A stretch of DNA of 64,000 nt from Helicobacter sp. 10-6591. Lineage in GTDB: Bacteria > Campylobacterota > Campylobacteria > Campylobacterales > Helicobacteraceae. The stretch spans positions 1-64,000 of the forward strand of contig NZ_NHYK01000006.1 in assembly GCF_003288805.1 (NCBI RefSeq), in the 5' to 3' direction. The position numbers and the translations under genes were made by a program. The notes under the pieces were generated by a model. It ran no database searches. It had not been told where the DNA came from and saw only the letters and a program-made list of their open reading frames with translations. Of this stretch, positions 45,425 to 55,042 are shown piece by piece. Numbering within the stretch: position 1 is the stretch's first letter; every line of letters starts with the position of its first letter.

Positions 45425-46483
45425 TTATATCAAACGCAATGCAATCTCATCAGCCAAAAACAACTCGTTTGCAAGAATAAAACTCTCCCCTTGATGCTGC
45501 TCACATCGCAATATATGAGAATCTATGAGCTCTTGGCATTTGTGTGAATCTAAGAGGTTTTTGCGCACTCCGCTCTTACATCGAAGCCCAAGCATAATCT
45601 CTTCTACTCTTAAGTCACAGGGATTGAGAACTTCGAGCTTTCTTTGGTGTGGATTTTGTATATAAGCTTGCAGTGCCTTGCTTGCCATACTCCTTATGGT
45701 ACCGATTCTAGAAAATGCACCTGCTCCACAGCCAATATATTCCTTTGCTTCCCAATAGCCTAGATTATGCTTACAGTAATATTGTTCTTTAGCATAGTTT
45801 GAAACCTCATACTGCTCAAAACCAAGTGCGCTTAAACCCTCTCGCATGAAAATCCCTAAATTCTCTTGTGGAGATTCTATTCTGCGAGAATCATTTGCAA
45901 ATCTTGAGCCTTCATCAATACTCAATTCATAGACTGAAACATGTGTAAGAGGGAGCTTGGCAAGCGAGTGTATCTCTTGCTCTAAGATGGATTTAGTATC
46001 AAGTGGCGTGCCAATGATAATATCACAACCAAGATTCCTAAAACCTGCATTGTATGGATGCTCATAGGCTTGAAAAATATCACTTACTTTATGCTCTCTT
46101 TCTAAGAAGGTAAGCTTGTTGCCAGAAAAACTTTGCACACCAATGCTGAGGCGGTTCGCCCCCAATGTTTTGAGATGCTTGCACCAATCTAACCTCAGCA
46201 AATTCACATTGCACTCTAAAGTAATTTCACAATCTCTACTTACATAAGGCAAAAAACTCTCAAACACCTTATCATAGAATCTAAAGTCAAGTAAATTTGG
46301 AGTTCCACCGCCAAAAAACACACTTGTAATCTCAGGGTAGTTGTGTGCTTTCAGGCTTTGGTGTAAATCCTGGCACAATGCTTTTATATACTGGCCATAA
46401 AGCTCTTGTGTACCCACATAGGAATTAAAAGCACAATAGCCACACTTGCTTGAGCAAAACGGGATATGTACATACAAAAGCAT
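45425..46483 (-). CDS. hemW: Radical SAM haem chaperone HemW-like protein
   Basis: The 352-residue protein begins with 'MLLYVHIPFCSSKCGYCAFNSY', whose CX3CX2C binds the 4Fe-4S cluster, followed by 'VFFGGGTPNLL' and 'NRLSIGVQSF'. This is the HemW type, which binds and delivers haem, rather than a true coproporphyrinogen oxidase HemN. Some older annotations call it coproporphyrinogen III oxidase. It is divergent from ispDF; thiC is downstream on the same strand. Confidence 0.9.
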   Translation of the reverse strand: MLLYVHIPFCSSKCGYCAFNSYVGTQELYGQYIKALCQDLHQSLKAHNYPEITSVFFGGGTPNLLDFRFYDKVFESFLPYVSRDCEITLECNVNLLRLDWCKHLKTLGANRLSIGVQSFSGNKLTFLEREHKVSDIFQAYEHPYNAGFRNLGCDIIIGTPLDTKSILEQEIHSLAKLPLTHVSVYELSIDEGSRFANDSRRIESPQENLGIFMREGLSALGFEQYEVSNYAKEQYYCKHNLGYWEAKEYIGCGAGAFSRIGTIRSMASKALQAYIQNPHQRKLEVLNPCDLRVEEIMLGLRCKSGVRKNLLDSHKCQELIDSHILRCEQHQGESFILANELFLADEIALRLI

Positions 46484-46626
46484 ATATTCTCCAAATAGCA
46501 GGAATCTTATGGGATTCTAACATTGAGCCAAGCCAAACAAACATTAAGCTCTTTAAAATATATCCTGGGCTAGAGTTAGCGGCTTTGCTTTACCCAAACA
46601 AATCTTTTTAGGAAGAAGGAATTCCA

Positions 46627-47808
46627 ATGCCTTTGCCCAATGTGACACACACAATAGCCTTAGTATTGATGGCTGCTGGAAATTCCCAACGTTTCATATC
46701 CTCGCAACAATCACCTATTCGCATCAAAAAACAATGGCTAAGGATAGGAACAAAGCCACTTTGGCAAAAAGTGTTGGATGATTTTTGCAGGTACTTTGAT
46801 TTTAATGAGATAATCATCACTGCTTCACAAGAAGATATATTTTATATGCAAAATATTTGCACCCATAAGGTCGTACTAGGTGGAGCAACGCGCGCACAAA
46901 GTGTTCGCAATGCGTTAAGACATACAAATAGCCAATATGTGCTAGTAAGCGATGCGGCACGATTCTTTGTAGATACAGAGGTTTTAGGGCGACTCTTAGG
47001 GCTTTTAGATTCTAAAGATTGCAATCTTATTTGCGCTGTGCCTTATATTGAGGTGACAGATACGACATTTTACAAAGGAAGCTTTTTAGAAAGAGAATCT
47101 TTAAAACTCATCCAAACGCCCCAACTTGTCCAAACCCAAGCACTTAAGCATGCACTCAGCAAACTCGATGAAAACCATGATTTTAGCGATGAAAGCTCAG
47201 CTATAGATTCCCTAGGACTGCCAATTACTTTTGTCAAAGGATCAAAGAAGCTAGAAAAACTCACCTTCGCACAAGATCTGACATATTTGGAATCATTTGG
47301 TGCACCAAGCACAGAATGTATTTATGCGAGTGGCTTTGATGTGCATGCATTTGAAGATGGCAAACCCATGGTACTTGGTGGAATCAATATAGAATCCTCT
47401 TTTGGATTCAAAGCTCATAGCGATGGTGATGTATGTTTGCATGCACTCAGCGATGCTATTTTGGGTGCGATAAATGCAGGAGATATAGGAGAGTGGTTTC
47501 CTGACACTCAAGAAGAGTTTAAAAATGCGGATTCTAAAAAGCTGCTAGAATCTATCCACCAGTACGCCCAAAGCGTAGGCTATGAAGTAGTGTATGTGGA
47601 TATCACTATCCTGGCGCAGATTCCAAAAATCTCACCCTATAAACATGCCATGAAAGAATCTATCGCCAAAATCTTAGGTCTAGATATAAGCCGTATAAGC
47701 ATCAAAGCTAGCACAACTGAAAATCTTGGTTTTTTAGGACGCAAAGAAGGCTTAGGTGTCAATGCAAATGTTACAATGCGTCCAATCAATTGGCAGAGAA
47801 TTCATTGA
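46627..47808 (+). CDS. ispDF: Bifunctional IspD/IspF isoprenoid enzyme
   Basis: The 393-residue fusion has an IspD cytidylyltransferase domain at residues 1-220 ('AAGNSQRF', 'KKQWLRIGTKPLWQKV', 'YVLVSDAARFFV') and an IspF domain from about 230 ('ASGFDVHAFEDGKPMVLGG', 'AHSDGDVCLHALSDAILGA', 'GEWFPDT'). It catalyses two steps of the MEP pathway, making CDP-ME and MEcPP. The fusion is characteristic of Helicobacter and Campylobacter. The ATG follows AGGAAGAAGGAATTCC. The HP1021-like regulator follows after 35 nt. Confidence 0.96.
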   Translation: MPLPNVTHTIALVLMAAGNSQRFISSQQSPIRIKKQWLRIGTKPLWQKVLDDFCRYFDFNEIIITASQEDIFYMQNICTHKVVLGGATRAQSVRNALRHTNSQYVLVSDAARFFVDTEVLGRLLGLLDSKDCNLICAVPYIEVTDTTFYKGSFLERESLKLIQTPQLVQTQALKHALSKLDENHDFSDESSAIDSLGLPITFVKGSKKLEKLTFAQDLTYLESFGAPSTECIYASGFDVHAFEDGKPMVLGGINIESSFGFKAHSDGDVCLHALSDAILGAINAGDIGEWFPDTQEEFKNADSKKLLESIHQYAQSVGYEVVYVDITILAQIPKISPYKHAMKESIAKILGLDISRISIKASTTENLGFLGRKEGLGVNANVTMRPINWQRIH

Positions 47809-47843
47809 TGTATAGATCTTAAATTTTAACTAGGAGAATAAGT

Positions 47844-48749
47844 GTGAAAGTATTAATTATCGAAGATGAAGCATATCTAGCTCAAGGCATTGTCAATAAA
47901 CTCAATGATTTCCAACTTGAATGTGTCATGAAAGATAATTTGGAAAATTTAGACAAAGAGGAGCACTTTGATGTCGTGCTTGCTTCATTGAAAAGCATTG
48001 ACAACAACTACAATGAACTTACACGAGCATTTAGCAGATCTATCATTATTTTGATGATTAATTATATCAACGATGATACGGTTACAAAGCCATTGCAAAA
48101 TGGCGTGACAGATTACATCGTAAAGCCTTTTGTTATGGATGAGCTGATACGCAAGATTCAACACTACAAATCCTACCAAGATCTAAAAAAGGAGATAAAT
48201 TTCTATCACAGCTATTTTGACTTTATCGAGAAAGAACTGGATACACCAAATCCAACAGCCTATAATCCCCCATTTGTGATAAAGACAAACTCCCAGAGAA
48301 GTGCTGATATTTATGCTATGCGTTATGCCCGCATGAAAAAGATAAGTATGAGTTTTCTCACACTCAAAGAAGATAAGTGGAAGCAGATTTTTGCAAACCA
48401 GCCAACAAAGAACACTGTTTTTTATATCACAAACCTTGAGGAATTCAGGAAGTCTGAGACAAAGGACTTTTTGGATTTGATATTAAAATTTAGCTGCATT
48501 GTTTCAGTAATTTCAAGCGAAAAAATCCAATTTCCGCAAGTTGTAGATATTTCAAACTATGACAATGATGTTGATTTAGGAGGCACAATCCTTTCTGTAA
48601 GAGAATATGAGAAAGTCATTATCTCAAAGTTTGAAAGTCGTTACTCAGACATCGAATTAGCCAAACGCCTTGGTATGAGCCGCAAAAGCCTTTGGGAAAA
48701 ACGCAAAAAGTATGGCATCACGCGTAAAAGAGAAGTTGCAAAAGATTAG
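47844..48749 (+). CDS. HP1021-type orphan response regulator
   Basis: The 301-residue protein has an N-terminal receiver-like domain (MKVLIIEDEAYLAQG) in which the phosphorylated Asp is absent ('VVLASLKSID'), a middle region, and a C-terminal Fis-type helix-turn-helix ('DIELAKRLGMSRKSLWEKRKKYGI'). These match H. pylori HP1021, which controls replication initiation and redox genes and acts without phosphorylation. GTG 47844 follows AGGAGAATAAGT. It lies beside ispDF as in H. pylori, and is convergent with wecA (1-nt gap). Confidence 0.94.
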   Translation: MKVLIIEDEAYLAQGIVNKLNDFQLECVMKDNLENLDKEEHFDVVLASLKSIDNNYNELTRAFSRSIIILMINYINDDTVTKPLQNGVTDYIVKPFVMDELIRKIQHYKSYQDLKKEINFYHSYFDFIEKELDTPNPTAYNPPFVIKTNSQRSADIYAMRYARMKKISMSFLTLKEDKWKQIFANQPTKNTVFYITNLEEFRKSETKDFLDLILKFSCIVSVISSEKIQFPQVVDISNYDNDVDLGGTILSVREYEKVIISKFESRYSDIELAKRLGMSRKSLWEKRKKYGITRKREVAKD

Positions 48750-48750
48750 A

Positions 48751-49776
48751 CTACTTTTTGGCAAAACGGATAAGACTCCAATAGATATATATATACAGCA
48801 CAATAAAAGCAAGGCTTATAGCAAGAAGTATAAGAGTGCTATAAAAAAACAAACAACTCAAAACAACAAAAGGCGCATACAGTAAGCAAATACCAAGAGA
48901 AGTGGAAGCATTGTTTTTGAATACACGCTTAAAAAGAAGCATATGAAAATGTGCTTTATCAGGTTTCATGGGTGAGATTCCACGAACAACTTTTTTCCGA
49001 TAAATCGAAAAGAGGACTTCCCATACTGGATAAACCATGATGCTAAACCCAAACCAAGTACTTACCAATGTATTTTTTTGTGTAAGAAGAATGAGCAAAA
49101 ACCCAGCCAAGAAACCCAAAAAATATGCGCCTCCATCACCTAGAAAAATCTTACCTTTTGGAAAATTCAGCACAAAAAATCCAAGAATCGCCATAATGAC
49201 AAAAATACAAATCTCTGCAATATTATTGTCTTGCACTGCAAAAGCCACAAATGCAATCGCACCAAAAATAAGCAAGCAAATACCACTAGCAAGCCCATTA
49301 AAACCATCGATAATATTGATTGCATTTGTTACGCCAACAAGTGCGAATATACTAAAGAGCACCCCAATAAATCTCGGAAGCTCAAAGCCCAAAGAAAGAT
49401 CTTTAAGATACACACTCATCATATAGCACCCCAAAAAAGCTCCAAAACATTGCAAAATCAATCTGATTTTTGGATTAAGCGATGAGCTAAAATCCTCAGC
49501 CAAGCCACTTATAAAAATCACAAAAGCTCCAAAAAGCAATCCAAGCAGAGATTTGTCATAGCCAAAATAAAACAGATATGCGCAGTAAAATGCCACAAAT
49601 ATCCCAACTCCTCCAGCCCGTGAAGTATTATGCGTGTGGAATCGTTGAGGCTTCTGGGACTGCGCAGAGTCCATAAAAAAATCCAATCGCTTTGAAGCGA
49701 TAATAACCAACAGACATAATCCAAAACTCATAAAAAATGCAATAGCACTTGAAAACAAAATAAATTCGTTTATCAT
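48751..49776 (-). CDS. wecA: Polyprenyl-phosphate GlcNAc-1-phosphate transferase-like protein (WecA family)
   Basis: The 341-residue membrane protein belongs to the MraY/WecA superfamily. It has 'TSRAGGVGIFVAF', 'NAINIIDGFNGLASG', 'FLGDGGAYFLGFLAG' and 'AHFHMLLFKRVF', and about ten membrane segments. WecA starts O-antigen assembly by loading GlcNAc-phosphate on undecaprenyl phosphate; H. pylori uses this for LPS. MraY is less likely given the 'NIIDGFNGL' loop. It is convergent with the HP1021-like gene. Confidence 0.88.
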   Translation of the reverse strand: MINEFILFSSAIAFFMSFGLCLLVIIASKRLDFFMDSAQSQKPQRFHTHNTSRAGGVGIFVAFYCAYLFYFGYDKSLLGLLFGAFVIFISGLAEDFSSSLNPKIRLILQCFGAFLGCYMMSVYLKDLSLGFELPRFIGVLFSIFALVGVTNAINIIDGFNGLASGICLLIFGAIAFVAFAVQDNNIAEICIFVIMAILGFFVLNFPKGKIFLGDGGAYFLGFLAGFLLILLTQKNTLVSTWFGFSIMVYPVWEVLFSIYRKKVVRGISPMKPDKAHFHMLLFKRVFKNNASTSLGICLLYAPFVVLSCLFFYSTLILLAISLAFIVLYIYIYWSLIRFAKK

Positions 49777-49880
49777 CGGAATCCTTATTGAAGCAGAAAT
49801 GATTCTATGCCTTGGCTTCTATTCTATAACGATAGCACTAGGAATTACAGCAAATCCCTACTTGCTCTATGCTAGTTTTC

Positions 49881-50381
49881 TTACACAAATACCAAGGCAG
49901 CGCCAAATACCAAAAGCTTTGCACAAATCCCAGCGCACAACCCTGCCAATACATCATCACCTACTACACCTAAGCCTCCTTTTACTTCTCTATCGATTCT
50001 ACCAATCCATGAAGGCTTACAAATATCAAAGATTCTAAAAAGCACAAAGCTCACAGCCATAGCACCCACAAACCACCACATTCCTTTATCTAGCAGCAAT
50101 TTTGGTGCAAAAAAACTCATTGCTATCCACATCCCCACAAGCTCATCAATCACTATGCTTTTATCATCGTGCATACCGCCATTTTGCTCGTATATATCAA
50201 TCTGTTTGATTGCAATTGCACCAACTAATAGTGCGCTTAAAAACAAAGTCTCTTGTGAGAAAAACAAAATTCCTAGCCCTATAGGTATGCTCACCAAACT
50301 CCCAAATGTCCCTGAAGCTTTTAGTCTCCCAACAAAACAAAGAGTTAAGAATATTTCTTGGAGTATTCTTTTCAAAGTCAC
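49881..50381 (-). CDS. pgpA: Phosphatidylglycerophosphatase A
   Basis: The 166-residue membrane protein has 'GRLKASGTFGSLVSIPIG' and 'HDDKSIVIDELVGMWIAM' with the acidic residues used in the family, and 'RIFDICKPSWIGRIDREVKGGLGVVGDDVLAGL'. It removes phosphate from PGP to give phosphatidylglycerol. It starts 1 nt after rsfS and is probably co-transcribed with it. Confidence 0.93.
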   Translation of the reverse strand: MTLKRILQEIFLTLCFVGRLKASGTFGSLVSIPIGLGILFFSQETLFLSALLVGAIAIKQIDIYEQNGGMHDDKSIVIDELVGMWIAMSFFAPKLLLDKGMWWFVGAMAVSFVLFRIFDICKPSWIGRIDREVKGGLGVVGDDVLAGLCAGICAKLLVFGAALVFV

Positions 50382-50382
50382 C

Positions 50383-50721
50383 TCACATACGCTGAGGTAA
50401 AGTCGTAAGAAATTCTTCTAAATTAAATTTATTGCGATGATTCTCAGTAAAAATATGCACCATAACCTCGCCTAAATCTGCAATCACCCAATCCTCGCTA
50501 TCCTCATCTGTGGCATAGAATTCCACATCTTGCATTTTCAAAGTACTCTTAAGAAAATCAAGCAAAGCAAAAGAATGCTTCCCTGCCATGGCCGTCGCGA
50601 TGATGACAAAATCCACTAGATATTCTTTTTCTCTTACATCGGTAACAACAATATTTTCGGCTTTTTTTTCTTCGAGGAGGAATTTGATAGTTTCTATGAG
50701 TTGTGTGGTCTCTAAGCCCAA
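50383..50721 (-). CDS. rsfS: Ribosomal silencing factor RsfS
   Basis: The 112-residue protein has the RsfS/Iojap core ('ENIVVTDVREKEYLVDFVIIATAMAGKHSFALLDFL', 'EDWVIADLGEVMVHIFTENHRNKFNLEEF'). It binds ribosomal protein uL14 and prevents subunit joining when nutrients are scarce. nadD lies 34 nt upstream and pgpA 1 nt downstream, a common bacterial arrangement with nadD. Confidence 0.94.
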   Translation of the reverse strand: MGLETTQLIETIKFLLEEKKAENIVVTDVREKEYLVDFVIIATAMAGKHSFALLDFLKSTLKMQDVEFYATDEDSEDWVIADLGEVMVHIFTENHRNKFNLEEFLTTLPQRM

Positions 50722-50755
50722 GATTGCTCCTTGCTAAATAAATGCTCATTATAGC

Positions 50756-51418
50756 CTAGTTTGTGCGTTTTGTAAGCTCAAGGGCAAGAATCTCTGCGAT
50801 ATATTCATGCAGACATTTTGGGATACCATCAAAGACATTGTCAGAGTGATTTTGTGTTCTAGAATCCAAGTAAGAATGAAGTCGTGCACGGATTTGTGTT
50901 GAGCTGATAGTACAAACTTCTTTTGAAAGAGGCAAAAACCTCGCGTTTAAAGCAGGAATCATAAATTTTGCACAAAGATTTTCAAAATCCTTTTGTGTAT
51001 GTGCTCCTCTATCAAAAACTACAAAATCCATATTTTGCGTAAGAATCCTAAACTCCCTCCAATTGCCCAATGATTCAAAGCTATCCCAACCTTGCACAAA
51101 AACAATACGAGCGTTTGCAAATCTCGCTTGAAAATAGCGCAATACTTCAACTGTATAAGTGGTCTTTTGTCTAGCTATTTCAAAATCACAAACCTCTATT
51201 TTGTCTTTGTGTATGCATTCTTTTGCATACAAAGCACACATTTGCAGTCTGTGCTTGGGCATAAAAAAACTGCCATTCTTAAAAGGAGAGCAAAACGCAG
51301 GCAATAATAAGAGCTTGTGTAAATCAAAGGTATGAAAAACTTGATCAATAATCTCAATATGTCCATTGTGCAATGGGTCAAAGCTCCCGCCAAAGATTGC
51401 ATAAACTCCAGATTCCAT
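50756..51418 (-). CDS. nadD: Nicotinate-nucleotide adenylyltransferase NadD
   Basis: The 220-residue nucleotidyltransferase has 'AIFGGSFDPLHNGHIEI' (the ATP-binding HxGH region) and late 'VCTISSTQIRARL' (ISSTxIR). It converts nicotinate mononucleotide to deamido-NAD, the substrate of NadE (22307). ATG 51418 is preferred; the longer frame would overlap the end of the upstream binding-protein gene. Confidence 0.93.
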   Translation of the reverse strand: MESGVYAIFGGSFDPLHNGHIEIIDQVFHTFDLHKLLLLPAFCSPFKNGSFFMPKHRLQMCALYAKECIHKDKIEVCDFEIARQKTTYTVEVLRYFQARFANARIVFVQGWDSFESLGNWREFRILTQNMDFVVFDRGAHTQKDFENLCAKFMIPALNARFLPLSKEVCTISSTQIRARLHSYLDSRTQNHSDNVFDGIPKCLHEYIAEILALELTKRTN

Positions 51419-51435
51419 AAACTTCGTGATATGTT

Positions 51436-53385
51436 TTATTTTTGTGTTTGGGTAAGATTGCTTGCCCACCATAAATTTGGGTCAAAGCCATAGATTGGCT
51501 GGATTTGGGGCATCGTGATTCTGTCATTCCAAAATGCCACACGATAGCCCTTAGCGTGAAAATGCGGAATCACATAAAAACCCCATAACAAGACTCTATC
51601 AAGAGCCTTACCAAAAGCCACTTTTTCCTCATCGTCTTTTGCCTCTATCAAGCCTTGTATCAGAAAATCCACATTTTCATCCTCGATAGCAGCATAGTTA
51701 CGACCACCGGGATTTTTAGAAGCCTCACTGCCCCAATAGAATCTTTGCTCATTGCCTGGATTGAGGCTTTGTCCCACAAGCTGAATGACCATATCATATT
51801 TGTAGTCTCGGAGGCGATTCAAATATTGTGTATCATCGACTTTTAGTACTCTAGCGCGGATACCAAGAGTTTTGAGATTCTCAATAAATGGCAGGCAAAT
51901 GCGCTCAAACCCGTCATAATTAATAAGAATCTCAAACTCTAATGGCTTATGACTTACAGAATCCATAAGCACGCCATTTTTAAACACAAATCCCGCTTGC
52001 TTGAGCAAACTCGCAGCATATTTGAGATTCTCTCTATGCTCTTGTGCTACCACTCTCATTCCCTCTTTGTGCTCTACACCGCGCCAATCTACATAACCCT
52101 CAGGTATGTTAGGGGGCAGCTTTAAATCAGTGCGAGGGATCATATAAAGAGAATCTAAGATTCTATTATCCGCTAATGGCAGCTTTAAGAGAATCTCGCG
52201 CTCTTTGCCATCTGCAATACCCTTGGAAGCAAAGCGCGAGTTATCAAAGATATTTATTGTGCGCTCATACTGCCCAAAAAACAGATTTGTATTGCTCCAT
52301 TCGAAATCAAATGCATAAAAGATCGCCTCGCGTACTAATTTATTGGCAAAAAACGGATTTTTGGTGTTAAAAAAAAATCCTTGAAGTGTACTAGGAAGCT
52401 TGTTTGGAATGATGATTTTACGAAGAGATTCTTGCCTATTTGTGTTGTAGTCTTTTGCCCATGTTTTGGCACTTGATTCCACACGCCAATCATATGCACC
52501 ACTCATAAATGCTTGCTGTGCCACCACAGGTTCTTTGTAATATTCAAAGACAATCATCTCAAAATTGAAAAATCCCTTACGAGTGGGATGATCCTTTGCC
52601 CAATAATTTGGATTCCTTTTATATACAATTGTGCGTCCTATCTCATAAGATTCTATGATATATGGACCACTACCCACAGGCAAGAGCAGCGGATCTTCTC
52701 CAAAAGTATTTTTGCCATCTTTCATGAAGACATGCTGGGGCAAAACGGGGAGTTGGGAGATGATAAGAGGCAATTCAGAATTTTGGTTGGTCTTAAAGTG
52801 GAAGCGAACATGTCTGGGGTTTAATACTTCCACACTTTGAATATCTGCATAATAGCGTTGGTATTCAAACTTCCCAAGAGCAATAAGAGTGTCAAAGCTG
52901 AATTTAACATCACTCGCACTTACTTGTATGCCATCACTAAAATACGCATTTTCATTGAGAATACAATCCAAAAAAAAGCCGTTTTTGTCCTTGATAAATT
53001 CCTTTGCTAAAAGAGCATATTCGCTGGCACTTTCATCAAGACTGCTAACGCCTAGAGTATCGTAAATAAGCTCATTTGTGCCGGCTGCTGGGTTGCCTTT
53101 TTGTAAAAAAGGATTAAGAGAGTTGAAATCACCTAGTGCGTAGTTTTTGAAGATTCCACCTTTGGGAGCATCAGGGTTAGCGTATTCAAAATGGCTGAAA
53201 TTTTTGGGATATTTTGGCGTGCCAAAAAGCGTGATTGCATGCTCAGCTTTTACTTGCAGAAAAATTCCAAAAAATAGCAGGGCAAAAATATGCAAGATAC
53301 TATCCTTAAAAACAGAATCACAAAGAAGCTTATGGATATTAAGAGCTGTATCAAATAACCTACCTGCTTTCTCTCGCATAATCAT
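51436..53385 (-). CDS. YejA-like extracellular peptide/solute-binding protein
   Basis: The 649-residue class C binding protein has an internal hydrophobic signal (HIFALLFFGIFLQVKA, about residues 30-46) and motifs of the DppA/OppA family: 'FSHFEYANPDAPKGGIFKNYALGDFNSLNPF', 'PVGSGPYIIESYEIGRTIVYKRNPNYWAK'. It matches the YejA type, which feeds an ABC importer for peptides. The true start may be later; ATG 53385 overlaps manC by 26 nt. No transporter permease genes lie beside it, so its partners must be elsewhere. Confidence 0.85.
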   Translation of the reverse strand: MIMREKAGRLFDTALNIHKLLCDSVFKDSILHIFALLFFGIFLQVKAEHAITLFGTPKYPKNFSHFEYANPDAPKGGIFKNYALGDFNSLNPFLQKGNPAAGTNELIYDTLGVSSLDESASEYALLAKEFIKDKNGFFLDCILNENAYFSDGIQVSASDVKFSFDTLIALGKFEYQRYYADIQSVEVLNPRHVRFHFKTNQNSELPLIISQLPVLPQHVFMKDGKNTFGEDPLLLPVGSGPYIIESYEIGRTIVYKRNPNYWAKDHPTRKGFFNFEMIVFEYYKEPVVAQQAFMSGAYDWRVESSAKTWAKDYNTNRQESLRKIIIPNKLPSTLQGFFFNTKNPFFANKLVREAIFYAFDFEWSNTNLFFGQYERTINIFDNSRFASKGIADGKEREILLKLPLADNRILDSLYMIPRTDLKLPPNIPEGYVDWRGVEHKEGMRVVAQEHRENLKYAASLLKQAGFVFKNGVLMDSVSHKPLEFEILINYDGFERICLPFIENLKTLGIRARVLKVDDTQYLNRLRDYKYDMVIQLVGQSLNPGNEQRFYWGSEASKNPGGRNYAAIEDENVDFLIQGLIEAKDDEEKVAFGKALDRVLLWGFYVIPHFHAKGYRVAFWNDRITMPQIQPIYGFDPNLWWASNLTQTQK

Positions 53386-54835
53386 CTTTCAGTCGTACTA
53401 TATCATCCTCACCAAGATATTCACCCATTTGCACTTCGATCAACACAAGAGGGATAATTCCCGGATTCTCTAATCTGTGTGTCTGCCCCATAGGAATATA
53501 AGTTGATTGGTTTGCTTTTAAAAACACTTCTTCTCCTCCAATGCTTACAAGTGCACTACCACCGACTACTATCCAGTGTTCGTTGCGATGGAAGTGTTTT
53601 TGCAAACTCAAACGCTTTTTGGGTTTGACCACAATTTGTTTTATCTTGTAATTACGAGATTCTAAAAGCACACTATAAGTCCCCCATGGACGATATGCTG
53701 TGTTGTGAATCTGTGTGAGTTCTGGGTGGGTTGTCTTAAGTAAGGCTACAACTTCTTTTACTCGTTGTGTTTCAGAAAGTGGTGCTACAAGAGTACAATC
53801 CCCACTATCTATAATCGCAAGATTTTCTATACCAATAGTCGCTACAAGCTTATCAGAAATCACAAAGTTGTTTTTTGAATCTATAGCGATAAGCTCACTT
53901 TTGTGCGCACTAGATTGGGCATCCTCTCTCCATTCTTTTTTTAATGCTTCAAATCCACCAACATCATTCCAGTTGAATGTACTCTCAACACATGCAACTT
54001 TTGAGCTTTTCTCCATCAGCGCATAATCAATGCTAATATCCTCTATCTCCTCACAAGCTGCCTTGTTCAAGCGCAAGAGTGTTTGGGTATTGTTTGTGTC
54101 TTTAAAACTCGCTTGTTCTTTACTGATAAGATAAGCTTTTTTGCAAGCGTTATAAAGCTTTGGTGCGTGCGCTTCCAGCTCTTTTAAAAAAAGCTTGGCT
54201 TTAAAGCAAAACATGCCGCTATTCCAAAAATAATTTTTGCTCTGTAGGTATTTTTTTGCGGTTTCTAAATCTGGCTTTTCTACAAACTGCTCAACAATCC
54301 CATCTTTTGCTTTTATATAGCCATAGCCTGTATGCGCGCAATCTGGCGTGATACCAAAAGTGACCAAAAAACCTTTCTCGCTAAATTGCACAGCTTTGTG
54401 GATACACTCTTCATAAGCCTTTGTATTGTGTATTAAATGATCGCTTGGCAATGCCAAAATAGTTTCATTCTCATCAGATTCAAAAGCATTCAATGCCGCA
54501 AAACAAAGTGCCGGTGCTGTATTCTTTCCAAGAGTTTCCAAAAGAAAACTAGAAATTGGAATGTCTATCTCGCTTGCAATATCTTGTGCAAGAAAAAAAT
54601 GCTCCTCATTTGTAACGACACTGAATTTAGCATTTAGTGAATGCAAAAACACTTCATTACGCAAGAGAGTTTTGGCAAAAAGCGTGTTGGAATTTCGACT
54701 TTGATGAGTGAGATGATAGGATATGCTTGTGGGAGAATCTTTTGGGAGGATTGGAGCGAATTGTTTGGGTAAAAGGGTGCGAGAAAGAGGCCAAAGTCTA
54801 GTACCAGATCCGCCACAAAGTATACTGATGGTCAT
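53360..54835 (-). CDS. manC: Mannose-1-phosphate guanylyltransferase/mannose-6-phosphate isomerase
   Basis: The 491-residue bifunctional protein has the nucleotidyltransferase motif 'GGSGTRLWPLSRTLLPKQF' (residues 8-26), 'FVEKPDLETA', 'WNSGMFCFKA', and a C-terminal cupin isomerase domain ('YRPWGTYSVLLES', 'LSLQKHFHRNEHWIVVGGSALV'). It makes GDP-mannose, the donor for GDP-fucose or mannose-containing surface polysaccharides. Its 3' end overlaps the start of the binding-protein gene. Confidence 0.94.
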   Translation of the reverse strand: MTISILCGGSGTRLWPLSRTLLPKQFAPILPKDSPTSISYHLTHQSRNSNTLFAKTLLRNEVFLHSLNAKFSVVTNEEHFFLAQDIASEIDIPISSFLLETLGKNTAPALCFAALNAFESDENETILALPSDHLIHNTKAYEECIHKAVQFSEKGFLVTFGITPDCAHTGYGYIKAKDGIVEQFVEKPDLETAKKYLQSKNYFWNSGMFCFKAKLFLKELEAHAPKLYNACKKAYLISKEQASFKDTNNTQTLLRLNKAACEEIEDISIDYALMEKSSKVACVESTFNWNDVGGFEALKKEWREDAQSSAHKSELIAIDSKNNFVISDKLVATIGIENLAIIDSGDCTLVAPLSETQRVKEVVALLKTTHPELTQIHNTAYRPWGTYSVLLESRNYKIKQIVVKPKKRLSLQKHFHRNEHWIVVGGSALVSIGGEEVFLKANQSTYIPMGQTHRLENPGIIPLVLIEVQMGEYLGEDDIVRLKDDYARESR

Positions 54836-54991
54836 TTTGTTGCTCCTTTACTTCAAGCTTGAAAATTGCCCCAATTATATAAGAACGCGGATAAAAACCT
54901 TCTAAAACTCTCTGAAGCACAAACCCATCAAATCAATTACTGCTGCACTTTGCATGCAAAAATGAGATTTACAAAGCTTATGTGGCTTTGT

Positions 54992-54997
54992 TACAAT
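54992..54997 (+). promoter_or_regulatory. Probable argC -10 box
   Basis: TACAAT lies 45 nt before the argC ATG. Another AT-rich box (TATATAA, 54877) lies further upstream. No ArgR box was recognised. Confidence 0.4.
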
Positions 54998-55042
54998 CCC
55001 AAACTTTTCAGCGCAATTTCAAGGCCAAAAATAGGGGATAGT